From contig CAUJGJ010000397.1 of the NCBI GenBank assembly GCA_963170055.1, positions 11,989,301-12,053,300 on the forward strand: a stretch of DNA of 64,000 bases. Direction: 5' to 3'. Below, piece by piece: positions 55,131 through 64,000 of this stretch. This DNA comes from Halisarca cf. caerulea. Its lineage: Eukaryota > Porifera > Demospongiae > Chondrillida > Halisarcidae. Numbering within the stretch: the first letter of the stretch is position 1; each line of letters begins with the position of its first letter. The notes under the pieces were generated by a model, which saw only the letters and a program-made list of their open reading frames with translations, searched no databases and was not told where the DNA came from. The translations under genes were made by a program, and so were the position numbers.

Positions 55131-56704
55131 GTCGAGAGTAGCAGTCATGGTGGTAGTGGTAATCGAGGAGCTGGGGTCAGTCGTGGTGGGCGTGGCAGTC
55201 GTGGTGGGCGTGGTAGTCGTGGTGGGCATGGCAGCAGTCGCGGTGGGGGAGTCAGACGTAACAGTCAAGGCAATGTGGAAATACCACAAACTTCCGTTCC
55301 TGTATCGGTGGAGGACTCCGATTACATGGAAGTTGATGACTTTCAGCCTCTACGGGTTCCAGGTCCACATTTGCCTGACACTGCTGCTGAAGATGCATCA
55401 GAGCTTGATTTATTCCAACTTTTTGTGGACAACCATGTTCTTGAGCGGTTAGTGACATCGACAAACAGCTATGCAGAGAATAACAGGAATAGGAAACCTA
55501 ACATGTACTAGCGTTTCAAACGTCACACACTGACACATGATGAAATGATGCGGTATTTTGGTTGCCTTTTATTGCTGAGTATCAACTCAGTCCGAAACTA
55601 TCGTTGTGCTTGGATGAAGAAAAGCAGTCAGTATCTGTGTCATCTCCACCACCTGCTCTCTCGTGATTGCTTTGAAGCCATAGGAGCATTTCTCCATGTC
55701 GTCACTGAGGAGGAAGAAGCCAGCATGTCATCCCACAAACTGAAGAAAATTTTACCCCTGCATAATGCCATCAAGAAGAAATACCAACCCCTGCAGCAAC
55801 TTTCTGTTGACGAACGAATGGTGAAAAGTAAAGCTCGAACACACTTTCGCCAGTACATTCACAACAAGCCAACCAAGTGGGGTTACAAGTACTGGGTTTT
55901 GGCTGACCCCACCGGGTACACTGTAGACTTCGACATCTACTATGGCACGAGCACCACTCAGGAGTCATCAGGCAAAGGGCTTGGATATGATATTGTTGCA
56001 AAATTGACCAATCCTTTCCACTTCCAAGGATACCAAGTCTTTTGTGATAATTTCTATTCAAGTATATCCCTATTCTCTGACCTTCTTGAGAATGGCATAG
56101 CTGTAACGGGTACTGTAAGGACAAACCGGGTGGGAGTTCCTAGTGATGTACGACAACTGAAAGAGATCTTGGATAAGACACACATACAGTGTGGAACCGG
56201 TTACTACATTCGACCTTAGGACTCTCGGACAGTGTACATTGCATGGAAAGACAGCAAGCGTATTACAGTCATGTCAACAGCATACCCAGGACACAGCAGT
56301 ACTACTGTGAAACGCCGTGTCAAGAACACAATCACTGGATCTTCTGAGACTCAAGATGTGCCAATACCTATCGCAGTGGAGAAGTACAATTCATATATGG
56401 GAGGAGTTGACAAGTCTGACCAGTACATCAGTTACAATCGAATCTTGAGGAAAACGGTCCATTACTGGAAAACATTCCTGTACCCCCTTTTGGAGATCAT
56501 AGCCACCAATTCATCAATCCTATACAACTGGTGTAGAATGGAGTCACATTTGAAGAGGGTATCACAAACTGAGGTGCGGGACAGGCTTGTACAGCAAATT
56601 ATTGAGAAGTATGGAAGAAGAGCAATTGATCCAGAAGATTTTACAATGGCACATGGAAGCCAATTCAGGAGTGATGCCACAAAGAGGAAATGTGCTTACT
56701 GCCA

Positions 56705-57445
56705 CAGGGTGTTTATAACCATCCGTTGCTTGTTCCGATTGTGGGCGGTGCTTGTTTTCAACGTCATCAATTAGCGGCTGTTTTTAATGCGTCATTTGGC
56801 GTCTTTCAGATGACGTACGAAATTTCACGTATCATGAGAATGGGGGAAGAAGGCGACTTTTGTGACGCTATGCCTACGTATCCGTGAAAAGTTTTGTTGA
56901 GGGCGAAGATGAAGTCGCTTGGTTAGACCTCAAGTGCCTTTGAATCTCACCAAATGCAACTTCGATGGAATCTTAAGATGTTTCGGTTTGCGAAAATCGT
57001 TCCGGGCATAGCGCAACAATCAAGCAGTTTTTCGCAATTAGACCATTTATGCTAAACTTTGGCCGTTTGAAGGGTGAAAAAACAGGTTTTTTGGTTATAA
57101 ATTTCTTACGGAAGATTATAACCTATAGCCCGGAACAATTTTCGGATAGCTCACCACTTGTTCTGCCTTTTGGTGTTGTTTAATGGGAATTGAGAGGGAT
57201 CTACTGGTCTAACCAAGGCAAAGTTTGTCTAAAACTGCTATGTATTCCTAGCTCGCTATCTTCCTTCAGACAATAAAAACAATCGCTATTTAAGTACCAA
57301 CATGCACGGAATATATACAATTTTCGTCCAGTGAGAAGAACTTGGCGAAAATCAAGTCAACTAAGTAGAAACAATCGATAATTTGGGAAGCTATTTCGAG
57401 ACGGCCATTTTTGCATTTTATTCCTGGACGGTTATAAATACCCTG
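56705..57445. mobile_element. hAT-like MITE, 741 bp, inside the piggyBac zinc domain
   Basis: The left end CAGGGTGTTTATAACCATCC and the reversed right end CAGGGTATTTATAACCGTCC match at 18 of 22 positions. It separates the zinc-domain halves CAYC and GRTNQTHRYCPDC. The flanks TACTGCCA and TGGCCGCA are not a clean duplication. No transposase. The internal frame 56690-56887 is a by-product. Confidence 0.75.
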
Positions 57446-57641
57446 TGGCCGCACCAACCAAACCCATCGCTATTGCCCAGACTGCCCTCACAATCCTTCC
57501 CTGTGTCAAGTTCCGGAGCGTGACTGCCATTCCATCTGGCATCACAATTCCAGTTTCAGGGTCAGGAAGCAATGGTTCAAAAACCAGACACGTGGCACAA
57601 ATAATAGGACACCTTTGGCTCAACCATCCACTAGGAGGTGA

Positions 57642-57906
57642 GGAAGACCCACAGGCAGCAGTAATCTAAAGAAGAGACGTGGAAAATATAGAATTCACTA
57701 GGATTTTACTGCATGAATTACGTAGATTATATACAAGAGTGACTGACTGTCTAACTTTGTTTGACAAGGACTAACCAAGCTGCTACTGTATTGTGTTCTA
57801 GTCTGTGTATTTGTTTAGTAGTGCATCTGTATCTCTATTCTACACGAACTGCAGACATTCTAACAATATTATGATCTGTGATTAGCTACGATGAGACAAA
57901 TGTAGT
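57642..57906. other. piggyBac 3' non-coding, left of LTR element
   Basis: No frames of note. Ends with the GTAGT target duplication (57902-57906) and continues at 63037. Confidence 0.7.
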
Positions 57907-58224
57907 TGTGACGAAGTTACTGTGAACTCTTTGTATGGACTTTCTTGTATGTGTGTGTGTACAAGTAGATGCCATCTTAGCTAGCTGTAAGTAGTATCAC
58001 TGCATGTATGTAACTTTATCTACTTGTTATTTAGTGTATACATGTAATTGGTTACTAGTTGGGCCGCCCAGAGCGCGCCGCTTTGTGCTCATTACTTGTA
58101 GTTGAGTAACTTCAGTTGTCGTTAGATCTGAGTTTTGTAAGTGTTCTCCGAGTTGGGAGTTTTGAATAAGGGGATTGAGTTGTTCTTGTTCATTTTCAAG
58201 ACCCCTGTGAAGAGCTTCGTGACA
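57907..58224 (+). repeat. 5' LTR (318 bp)
   Basis: Starts TGTGACGAAGTTACTG, ends GAGCTTCGTGACA. All seven differences from the 3' LTR fall in the last 75 bp or so. Confidence 0.95.
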
Positions 58225-58245
58225 TTTGGTGGCAGCGGTGGGATA
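58225..58245 (+). promoter_or_regulatory. Probable primer-binding site
   Basis: TTTGGTGGCAGCGGTGGGAT lies directly after the 5' LTR, where the tRNA primer site belongs. The matching tRNA was not identified. Confidence 0.5.
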
Positions 58246-58290
58246 CGTGAACGAACTTTCGGTTGAGTCCTCTACAGAAACGGTGATACC

Positions 58291-59655
58291 ATGACGGACG
58301 GAAATGGATCATCAGAAGCCTTGATGGAATTTCTCAGGAAACAGCAGAAACAACACGAAGATCAACAGGCTATACTCATGGGGATGCTCGAGCAACAAAA
58401 AATTTCCTTCGAAGCCCATAAGACGGAGATGAGTACATTGTTAGGCCAGCCCTGCGTACCCGTAGCAGAGAGGGACGTGGTCCCTAAGATTCTGAAACCT
58501 TCATTGCAAAAGTTGACAGCGGAGGGCGACGTGGAGCACTTCTTGGCGGTCTTCGAGCGCGTGGCAAAACAGCAGAAGTGGTCTGAATCAGTTTAGGCTA
58601 CTCAGTTGGCAGGACTCCTGACCGGTAGAGCGATGGCCGCGTATGCTGCTCTTGCCGCGGAGGAAGCAGAAGACTATAAGAAATTACGGGAGGCCATCTT
58701 GAGGCGCTACGACATCAACGAGGAGAGTCGCCACAGGAAGTTCCGAGGTGACCAGAAGAAGAATGGAGAGACGCACCGTGAGCTGATGATGCGGCTCAAG
58801 GAGAATTACCAGCGTTGGGTGCAAAATCAGGAGATGCCCATGGAGGATCTTATGGTGGCTGAGCAGTTTTATCAATCTGTAACGGAAGATATAGCGGTGT
58901 GGGTGAGGGACCGCAAACCTACATCATTGGAGCAAATTGCAGAACTGGCTGATCATTACATGCTATTTCGCAAGGGCTTGAGCGTTGCTAGGGACTCAGA
59001 GCAGCCCAAGGGACAGTTGAACAGGGATAGCTGGAAGTCGGCACACAGTAGGGAGAAGGTACAGACTTCGAGCGGGGTGACAGGACAACGATCGTCAACA
59101 AACGTCCGTGGGGACAAGAAGTGTTATCAGTGTGGTCGCTATGGCCACCTCATGTACAACTGTCCAAGCAGGCAGGATATCAAGGTGAGCACAAGGCCTA
59201 CCATGATGGCATGCTCAGAGCTAGAGTGGAATCCTGACAGTAGGAAGTATATAAAGTATGGTCGGCTGGATGGGCGAAGAGTGCAGGTGTTGGTAGATAC
59301 TGGGAGTGATAAGACCTTGGTGGCATCCCAGCTGGTTGGAGAGAGTCGGTGGATTGATGGTGAGGCAGTGCCTGTTAGGTGTGTTCATGGGGATACAGTA
59401 CATTACCCAGTGGCTGAAGTTGGCCTGCAAGTGGAAGCAATGAATGCAGTTGCAAGGGTGGTTGTGGCACCAGGTCTTCCAGTTGCGGTTTTGCTGGGGA
59501 GAGACTTGTTGGAGAAGGTTTCTGGTAGTGTAGAGAACCAGAGTTTGGCAGTGGTAACAAGGAGTCAGGCCAAAGAGGTGGACACTCAGCAGGAGGGGCC
59601 TGAATCTGAGGGGGGAGGTGATGGAGCCCATGATGGTAGATTTAGATGTAGGTGA
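58291..59655 (+). pseudogene. gag-protease of the Gmr1-like element, one stop
   Basis: MTDGNGSSEALMEFLRKQQK starts the frame. A TAG at 58594-58596 interrupts a helical gag region where relatives have Trp, and the same frame continues. The gag core (AILRRYDINEESRHRKFR, ADHYMLFRKGL) resembles the SCAN-type capsid domain. A zinc knuckle KCYQCGRYGHLMYNC (59130-59175) is followed by the retropepsin motif VLVDTGSDKTLVA (about 59287-59325). The frame ends at 59655 while pol begins in the +1 frame at about 59612-59618, near a run of six G. That may be a programmed shift or an indel. Forms particles and processes the polyprotein in intact relatives. Confidence 0.85.
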
Positions 59656-61327
59656 AGAGTTGGTTGAAGCGGTGATTCCTGGGGAAGAGTGTGGAGAAGG
59701 AGGTACTACTACAGGTAGCAGAGAGAACGAAGTCAATAGTGAACTTGTGGATGGAGTTAAAGGTGGCAGTGATGGTGGAGACAATGGTGCTAGTCAACAG
59801 GGGTTGGGTGTTGATGGTGGAGACATAACTGGTGTGGACTCACAGGGGTTAAGTGTTGTTAGTGGTACTGAGATAGCTGGTGGTACTGAGGATGGCCCTC
59901 AGGGGGATGATACCTTCAAGGCTCATCAACAGACAGATGCCAGTCTCAGCAAGGTTCGGGACATTGCAATTGAAGAGGGTCATGGAGAACCTGAGCGTGT
60001 GTCCTTTGTTAGAAGGAATGGGTTGATCTACCGGGTTTGGAGGCCAAGCGGGACGGACACAGGAGATATCCAGACGTGTGAGCAGCTGGTCTTGCCAAGG
60101 AGGTATCGTGCCACAGTGCTTCGTCTGGCTCATGACATCCCATTGGGAGGACATTTGGGAATTACAAAGACCAAAGACCACATCCTTGCATGATACTACT
60201 GGCCGGGTGTTTTCCAGGATGTTGCCCGCTACTGCCGTACATGTGAAGTGTGTCAACGATCGGGGACCAGGAAGCTTCCCAAAGCCAGCATGATACCTAT
60301 GCCTTTGATGGATCGACCATTCCAGAGGATTGCGATGGACCTTGTGGGGCCACTCCCAAGAACCAAGAAGGGGAATCGTTTCATCCTGGTACTGTGTGAC
60401 TATGCCACGAGGTACCCAGAGGCTATACCCCTATCATCGACTGAAGCACCGCGGATTGCCAAGGAGCTCGTAGGGTACTTTGCACATTTTGGGATACCGG
60501 GAGAAGTCTTGACAGATCAAGGAACGAATTTCATGTCAGCTCTCTTGGAAGAAGTTTACCTACTACTTCAGATCAAGAGGATCAGGACAAGTCCCTACCA
60601 CCCACAGACAGATGGACTCGTGGAGCGCTTCAACGGGACCCTCAAAAGCATGCTTCGCAAGTTTACAAGCCGGCGTCAGAATGACTGGGATGAGTACCTA
60701 CCTTACCTTCTGTTCGCATATCGGGAGGTGCCCCAAGAGTCCACTGGATTCTCTCCATTTGAACTGCTATACGGTTGGAGAGTGCGAGGACCCCTGGATG
60801 TCTTGCGTGAGGAATGGACAGACGAGTATCCTACCAAACAGTCGGTGGCCAGCCATGTATTGAAGGTACGAGAGAGACTTGAAGAGATGACAGACCTAGT
60901 TGCCAGGCATAGCCAGGAAGTTCAGCAGAGACAGAAACGTACCTATGACCGGACTGCAAGAGATCGGAGCTTTGAAGTTGGTGATGAGGTTCTAGTGCTC
61001 TTACCTAGGGTGGGGGATCCATTAAGGCTTGAGTGGGCAGGACCATATAAAGTGAGGAGGAAACTCTCACCCGTAGACTATGAGCTGGAGACAGTAGGGA
61101 GGAAGCGAGGGAGAAAGGTTGTGCATGTCAACCTGATAAAGAAATGGCACCAGCTGGACAGCCCAAGTCTTTTTGTTGAAACCAATGTGATGGATGAATG
61201 TGACCCATTTATAATGGAAGATGATGGATTCTTTCAAGAACCCCAGCACTGGAGCCTCGAGCAGGAGAGATTAGTATGGGCGACAGTCTATCCCCCACAC
61301 AGCAAAAGGATCTTATCGGGCTGTTGA
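59618..61327 (+). pseudogene. Integrase part of pol, one stop
   Basis: A Gly/acidic linker (59618-59920) precedes the H2C2 zinc region (LAHDIPLGGHLG, CRTCEVCQ). A TGA at 60191-60193 interrupts it; the same frame continues. The rve core has MDLVGPLPR, LCDYATRYPEAIP, VLTDQGTNF and PYHPQTDGLVERFNG with the D, D and E catalytic residues visible, then a C-terminal chromo-less region (DEVLVLLPRVGDPLRLEWAG). It overlaps the next frame by 52 bp. Confidence 0.88.
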
Positions 61328-62718
61328 CACAGTTCCCCACCTTGTTAAGTGACTCTCCAGGAAGGACCAGCATTGTAGAGCACCATATCTATGTGAAGGA
61401 AGTCGCTCCAATCCATCAGAAGCCCTACCGTGTTCCTTACTCCCAAAGAGAAGTCGTCAGAGGAGAAATTCAAAGGATGCTCGACAGTGGGGTTATTTCT
61501 CCTTCAAAGAGCCCCTGGGCTTCACCCATCGTGCTCGTTCCCAAGAAAGATGGAACAGTATGCTTCTGCGTGGACTATCGGAAGCTGAATCAGAATGCTA
61601 AGTTCGACGCCTATCCCATGCCCAGAGTTGAGGAAGTCCTTGAACACATTGGACAAGGCAGGTTTATCACCACTCTTGATTTGGCTAAGGGATACTGGCA
61701 GATCCCCATGGCCAAAGATTCACGAGAGATCACTGCTTTTAGTACTCCTTTTGGGCTGTTCAAGTTTCTTGTCATGCCCTTTGGTCTGCACACAGCCCCT
61801 GCAACCTTTCAGCGTTTGATGAATGAACTCCTGAGAGACTGCCAGCAGTTTTCCGGAGCATACCTGGATGATGTGGTTATCTTTAGTAGCAGCTGGGCAG
61901 ATCATCTTAACCACTTATCGGAGGTCTTCACCTGCCTTTGTGGAGCAGGCCTCACAATAAAGCCATCAAAGTGCCGATTTGCCTTCAAGGAAGTTCAATA
62001 CTTGGGACACATCATTGGTGATGGGAAAGTTCGACCTGACCCCAGCAAGGTTGAGGCAGTAGTAAATTATCAGCGGCCAACCACCAAGAAGGATATCAAA
62101 TCATTCCTTGGATTGATTGGATATTATCGCAAGTTCCTGGCCAACTTCTCTGATGCAGCAGCAAGCCTAGTGGAACTGACCAAGAAAGGGAGACCAGATA
62201 AAATCCTCTGGACAACAGAGTGTGAGGAAGCTTTCTGTCGACTTAAGCAGCTAATAGTACATGCTCCTGTACTGTGTGTTGTGGACCCAAGTAAGGCGTA
62301 CATCCTTCAAACAGATGCCTCTGATCTTGGCTTAGGTGCAGTCCTCAGTCAAATCCAAGATGGGGAAGAACACCCCATTGCTTTCGCAAGTTGTAAGTTG
62401 TCACCCGCAGAGAAAAAGTATTCAGTTGTGGAAAAGGAGTGTCTTGCCATCGTGTGGGCATTGAAGAACTTCCACCAATACTTATTTGGAGTGCAATTCA
62501 CCATTGAAACGGACCACCAACCCCTGCGTTGGCTTCAACAGATGCAAAACGCTAACAACCGCCTGACCTGTTGGGCACTGGCTATCCAACCATATCATTT
62601 TGAGATGCAACATCGTCCTGGACGTGAGAATGGTAATCCAGACTCTTTGTCAAGACAGCCAAGAGTTATTGGTGAGGGGAAAGCCCCCCACCATTACCTT
62701 AAAGAGGGAGGAATGTGA
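61276..62718 (+). CDS. Reverse transcriptase-RNase H of the Gmr1-like element
   Basis: Open for 480 codons from an ATG at 61276 (MGDSLSPTQQKDL). The RT palm motifs are SPWASPIVLVPKKDG, YRKLNQNAKFDAYPMPR, TTLDLAKGYWQI and the active site YLDDVVIF. RNase H follows: LQTDASDLGLGAVLSQ, EKKYSVVEKECLAIVWA, TDHQPLRWLQ. It ends just before the polypurine tract. The -1 relation to the integrase frame may reflect an indel or recoding. Its role is copying the element's RNA to DNA. Confidence 0.92.
   Translation: MGDSLSPTQQKDLIGLLTQFPTLLSDSPGRTSIVEHHIYVKEVAPIHQKPYRVPYSQREVVRGEIQRMLDSGVISPSKSPWASPIVLVPKKDGTVCFCVDYRKLNQNAKFDAYPMPRVEEVLEHIGQGRFITTLDLAKGYWQIPMAKDSREITAFSTPFGLFKFLVMPFGLHTAPATFQRLMNELLRDCQQFSGAYLDDVVIFSSSWADHLNHLSEVFTCLCGAGLTIKPSKCRFAFKEVQYLGHIIGDGKVRPDPSKVEAVVNYQRPTTKKDIKSFLGLIGYYRKFLANFSDAAASLVELTKKGRPDKILWTTECEEAFCRLKQLIVHAPVLCVVDPSKAYILQTDASDLGLGAVLSQIQDGEEHPIAFASCKLSPAEKKYSVVEKECLAIVWALKNFHQYLFGVQFTIETDHQPLRWLQQMQNANNRLTCWALAIQPYHFEMQHRPGRENGNPDSLSRQPRVIGEGKAPHHYLKEGGM
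62701..62713 (+). promoter_or_regulatory. Polypurine tract
   Basis: AAAGAGGGAGGAA directly before the 3' LTR, the plus-strand primer site. Confidence 0.85.
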
Positions 62719-63031
62719 CGAAGTTACTGTGAACTCTTTGTATGGACTTTCTTGTATGTGTGTGTGTACAAGTAGATGCCATCTTAGCTAGCTGTAAGTA
62801 GTATCACTGCATGTATGTAACTTTATCTACTTGTTATTTAGTGTATACATGTAATTGGTTACTAGTTGGGCCGCCCAGAGCGCGCCGCTTTGTGCTCATT
62901 ACTTGTAGTTGAGTAACTTCAGTTGTCGTTAGATCTGAGTTTTGTAAGTGTTCTCTGAGTTGGGAGTTTTGAATAAGGAGATTGAGTTGTTCTTGTTCAT
63001 TTTCGAGACACTTGTGAAGAGCTTTGCGACA
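62714..63031 (+). repeat. 3' LTR (318 bp)
   Basis: Starts TGTGACGAAGTTACTG, ends GAGCTTTGCGACA. Confidence 0.95.
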
Positions 63032-63036
63032 GTAGT

Positions 63037-63455
63037 AAATAGTCTAAAACTAAAGCGTTCACAAAAGAATAATTCACGTAACGAAACACGGAAAAACTCA
63101 CCTTGAGAAAATGTTTAAATATTTGCGGAACAGAAGTTTGGAGCGTCTCATGCTTCCTATCAAACGATAGCCAGTAAGACAAGCTATACAATGATATCTG
63201 AATTAGCTCGATTCGGCCCCTGAATTGTCTGGAAAATATTCGCAAAGAGAAAAAGACGCTACACGAGGACATTTCTCGCTCGCACGTGGTCACTACTTGT
63301 ATCTGTACTACTGTGTTTAGTACCAGTTTGTAGCTCTATTTATCCTCTACAAAATGATACCAACTTTATAGCGATTGTCCCTATGAAAAGTCTAATAAGC
63401 GCCCCCAAAAACTTCCGATTAGAATTTCCATTCGATACAGGCGCGGGTCAGAGGG
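63037..63455. other. piggyBac right non-coding end
   Basis: No gene. Ends GCGCGGGTCAGAGGG followed by TTAA. Confidence 0.75.
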
Positions 63456-63469
63456 TTAATACAAATTAT

Positions 63470-63750
63470 AAAAAATATATATATATAATATGGATTTGAA
63501 GAAAAGTCTTATAATAGAGAATTTATGTAATAGTAATAGAGAAGTATGAATTTATACAGAAATGAGTTATAGGAATTGTTTTGAAAACAATTGCCAAATA
63601 TGGCAATTGTTTTCAAAACAATCGTCCAGTTACAATAAACAGTATGTTTAATGAATGTTCAGCTGTGCACTTACCCTCCAATGCTTTGCAAGTGATTCGA
63701 GTGCGTGGGGCGGCAGCCCCCACGAGTTTTTAACTCGAATTACTTGTTTC
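63470..63750. repeat. Hairpin-ended dispersed repeat, copy 2
   Basis: Aligns with 16104-16390. Includes the identical 48-nt hairpin at 63575-63622 and a well kept terminal palindrome at 63690-63745 (AAGTGATTCGAGTGCGTGGG, CCCCACGAG, ACTCGAATTACTT). Confidence 0.92.
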
Positions 63751-63913
63751 AATATGAGAATCACTGCCTTCTTTCATGAGTGATTCCTTATCTTGGTCTG
63801 TACAACCCATTGCAATAGGTTCACTTTGCTTCTTTTGTTCATCTTCCATGTTGTCCACAGGTCCTGGATTACGTTCGACATCTCCAGCTAACAGTAACAG
63901 TAAAAGTAGTAAT
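63730..63913 (-). pseudogene. Open frame with 2A-like peptide DVERNPGP, truncated
   Basis: The minus-strand frame has eight leucines, then AGDVERNPGP (motif at 63860-63883), VDNMEDEQKKQSEPIAMG and an acidic stretch. It is cut off at 63745 by the hairpin repeat. DxExNPGP is the consensus of 2A ribosome-skipping peptides, known from some animal non-LTR retrotransposons and NLR-type genes. A TGA lies just upstream (63914-63916), but a splice acceptor (ACTGTTACTGTTAG) before LAGD or an upstream exon beyond the window could supply the rest. Poly-Leu before a 2A resembles retrotransposon ORF starts, which I consider most likely. Confidence 0.5.
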
Positions 63914-63916
63914 CAT

Positions 63917-64000
63917 GCCTAAATAAATTGAACGTTTCAATAAGTGCTCATTAAACACAGAACAGCGACGTCTCTTTATTACTACTGAAAAGACAACATA
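63917..64000. other. Right edge, nothing recognised
   Basis: 84 bp without a clear feature. Confidence 0.4.

Larger units (their letters stand above)
54212..57641 (+). pseudogene. piggyBac (PGBD-like) transposase, decayed and interrupted
   Basis: MASQKDEHRRLFTTEEVLSF opens an acidic N-terminus, then a GGGSRGGDSSSP repeat. One extra T near 54923 shifts the frame. DDE_Tnp_1_7 follows: LFQLFVDNHVLERLVTSTNS, MMRYFGCLLLLSI, LSVDERMVKSKART (first Asp), QVFCDNFYSS (second), GGVDKSDQYISYN (third). In-frame TAG stops occur at 55509-55511 and 56217-56219. The C-terminal Cys-rich zinc domain begins KRKCAYC (56700) and is then split by the MITE. It resumes at 57444 with CGRTNQTHRYCPDCPHNPSL and CQVPERDCHSIWH, ending at 57639-57641. 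Its known role is cut-and-paste at TTAA. All three catalytic Asp are kept, but the gene cannot be translated. Confidence 0.85.
57907..63031 (+). mobile_element. Gmr1-like Ty3/gypsy LTR retrotransposon, 5,125 bp, GTAGT duplication
   Basis: Two 318-bp LTRs (57907-58224, 62714-63031), both TG...CA, differ at 7 positions. GTAGT flanks both sides (57902-57906 and 63032-63036). The order is gag, protease, integrase, reverse transcriptase, RNase H, with integrase before reverse transcriptase. Within Ty3/gypsy this order is known from the Gmr1-like group, whose gag is related to the SCAN domain. No envelope gene. Coding is broken by two stops and one to two frameshifts, so it is young but defective. 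Confidence 0.92.
53964..63455 (+). mobile_element. piggyBac transposon locus, 9.5 kb with two nested insertions
   Basis: TTAA at 53960-53963 and 63456-63459 flanks ends CCCTCTGGCCCGCACC (left) and CCCTCTGACCCGCGCC (right, reversed), 14 of 16 matching. It contains a DDE_Tnp_1_7 transposase (54212-57641). A 741-bp MITE lies in the coding region (56705-57445) and a complete LTR retrotransposon (57907-63031) lies in the 3' part. Subtracting both leaves about 3.6 kb. Confidence 0.85.

Noticed and set aside
54581..55289. Minus-strand Thr/Pro-rich frames
   Set aside because: Reverse translation of the GGGSRGGD minisatellite.
57432..57669. Two overlapping open frames on opposite strands
   Set aside because: The true coding frame here is the third one, carrying the Cys-rich end of the piggyBac transposase.

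Overview
This is eukaryotic, animal-type DNA. Genes have short introns with GT/AG borders, simple repeats are abundant ((TA)n, (CA)n), and no operons or Shine-Dalgarno spacing are seen. A receptor-like kinase of the RLK/Pelle type with an Ig-like exon, the mix of metazoan transposon superfamilies and a 2A-like peptide point to a marine invertebrate. A demosponge is my best guess; this is an inference from style, not a database match.

Almost all of the window is transposable elements, many nested in one another. Termini and target-site duplications (TSDs) can be read directly for most. From the left: a partial hAT transposase (1-692, minus); a pogo element with a C-terminal PHD-like finger (1553-4229); a short hAT-type MITE (4567-5132); a protease fragment of a retroelement; a 3.45-kb DNA transposon with perfect 37-bp inverted ends (6853-10303); a piggyBac-like MITE (11588-12368); a Kolobok-like fragment; a 751-bp MITE (15353-16103); proline-rich exons; a Crypton/ZMYM-like recombinase fragment (17083-18063); and a decayed kinase gene (19132-22467, minus).

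From 22.87 to 36.84 kb lies the most striking structure. A non-LTR retrotransposon is split by a 13,074-bp CACTA/EnSpm-like element (23023-36096). The target duplication is TTG, and the retrotransposon reading frame closes exactly across it. The element carries a coiled-coil accessory gene (A), a hairpin satellite array, a second unknown gene (C) and a decayed Transposase_21/DUF4218 transposase. Gene C is itself split by a 3.65-kb Kolobok-like element (28354-32006, TTAA duplication) whose 900-residue Mutator-like/YqaJ fusion transposase is still open.

The right half holds an intact-looking hAT transposon (39284-42133), a second, shorter CACTA element (42825-47109, GTA duplication) that carries a relative of gene A divergent from its transposase, and another hAT element (47602-50691) with one premature stop. 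Retroelement scraps follow. A 9.5-kb piggyBac locus (53964-63455) is interrupted twice: by a hAT-like MITE inside the zinc-binding C-terminus, and by a Gmr1-like Ty3/gypsy retrotransposon (57907-63031) with two LTRs, a GTAGT duplication and integrase placed before reverse transcriptase. At the right edge a reading frame contains the 2A-like motif DVERNPGP.

A hairpin-ended dispersed repeat family (five loci) and a second dispersed repeat (two loci) link distant parts of the window. Two CACTA elements that differ in size and ends both carry the same type of accessory protein, which suggests a conserved two-protein transposition system. Almost every transposase shows stops or frameshifts; the hAT at 39.3-42.1 kb and the Kolobok-like element are the main exceptions. 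I saw no tRNA, rRNA or CRISPR array.
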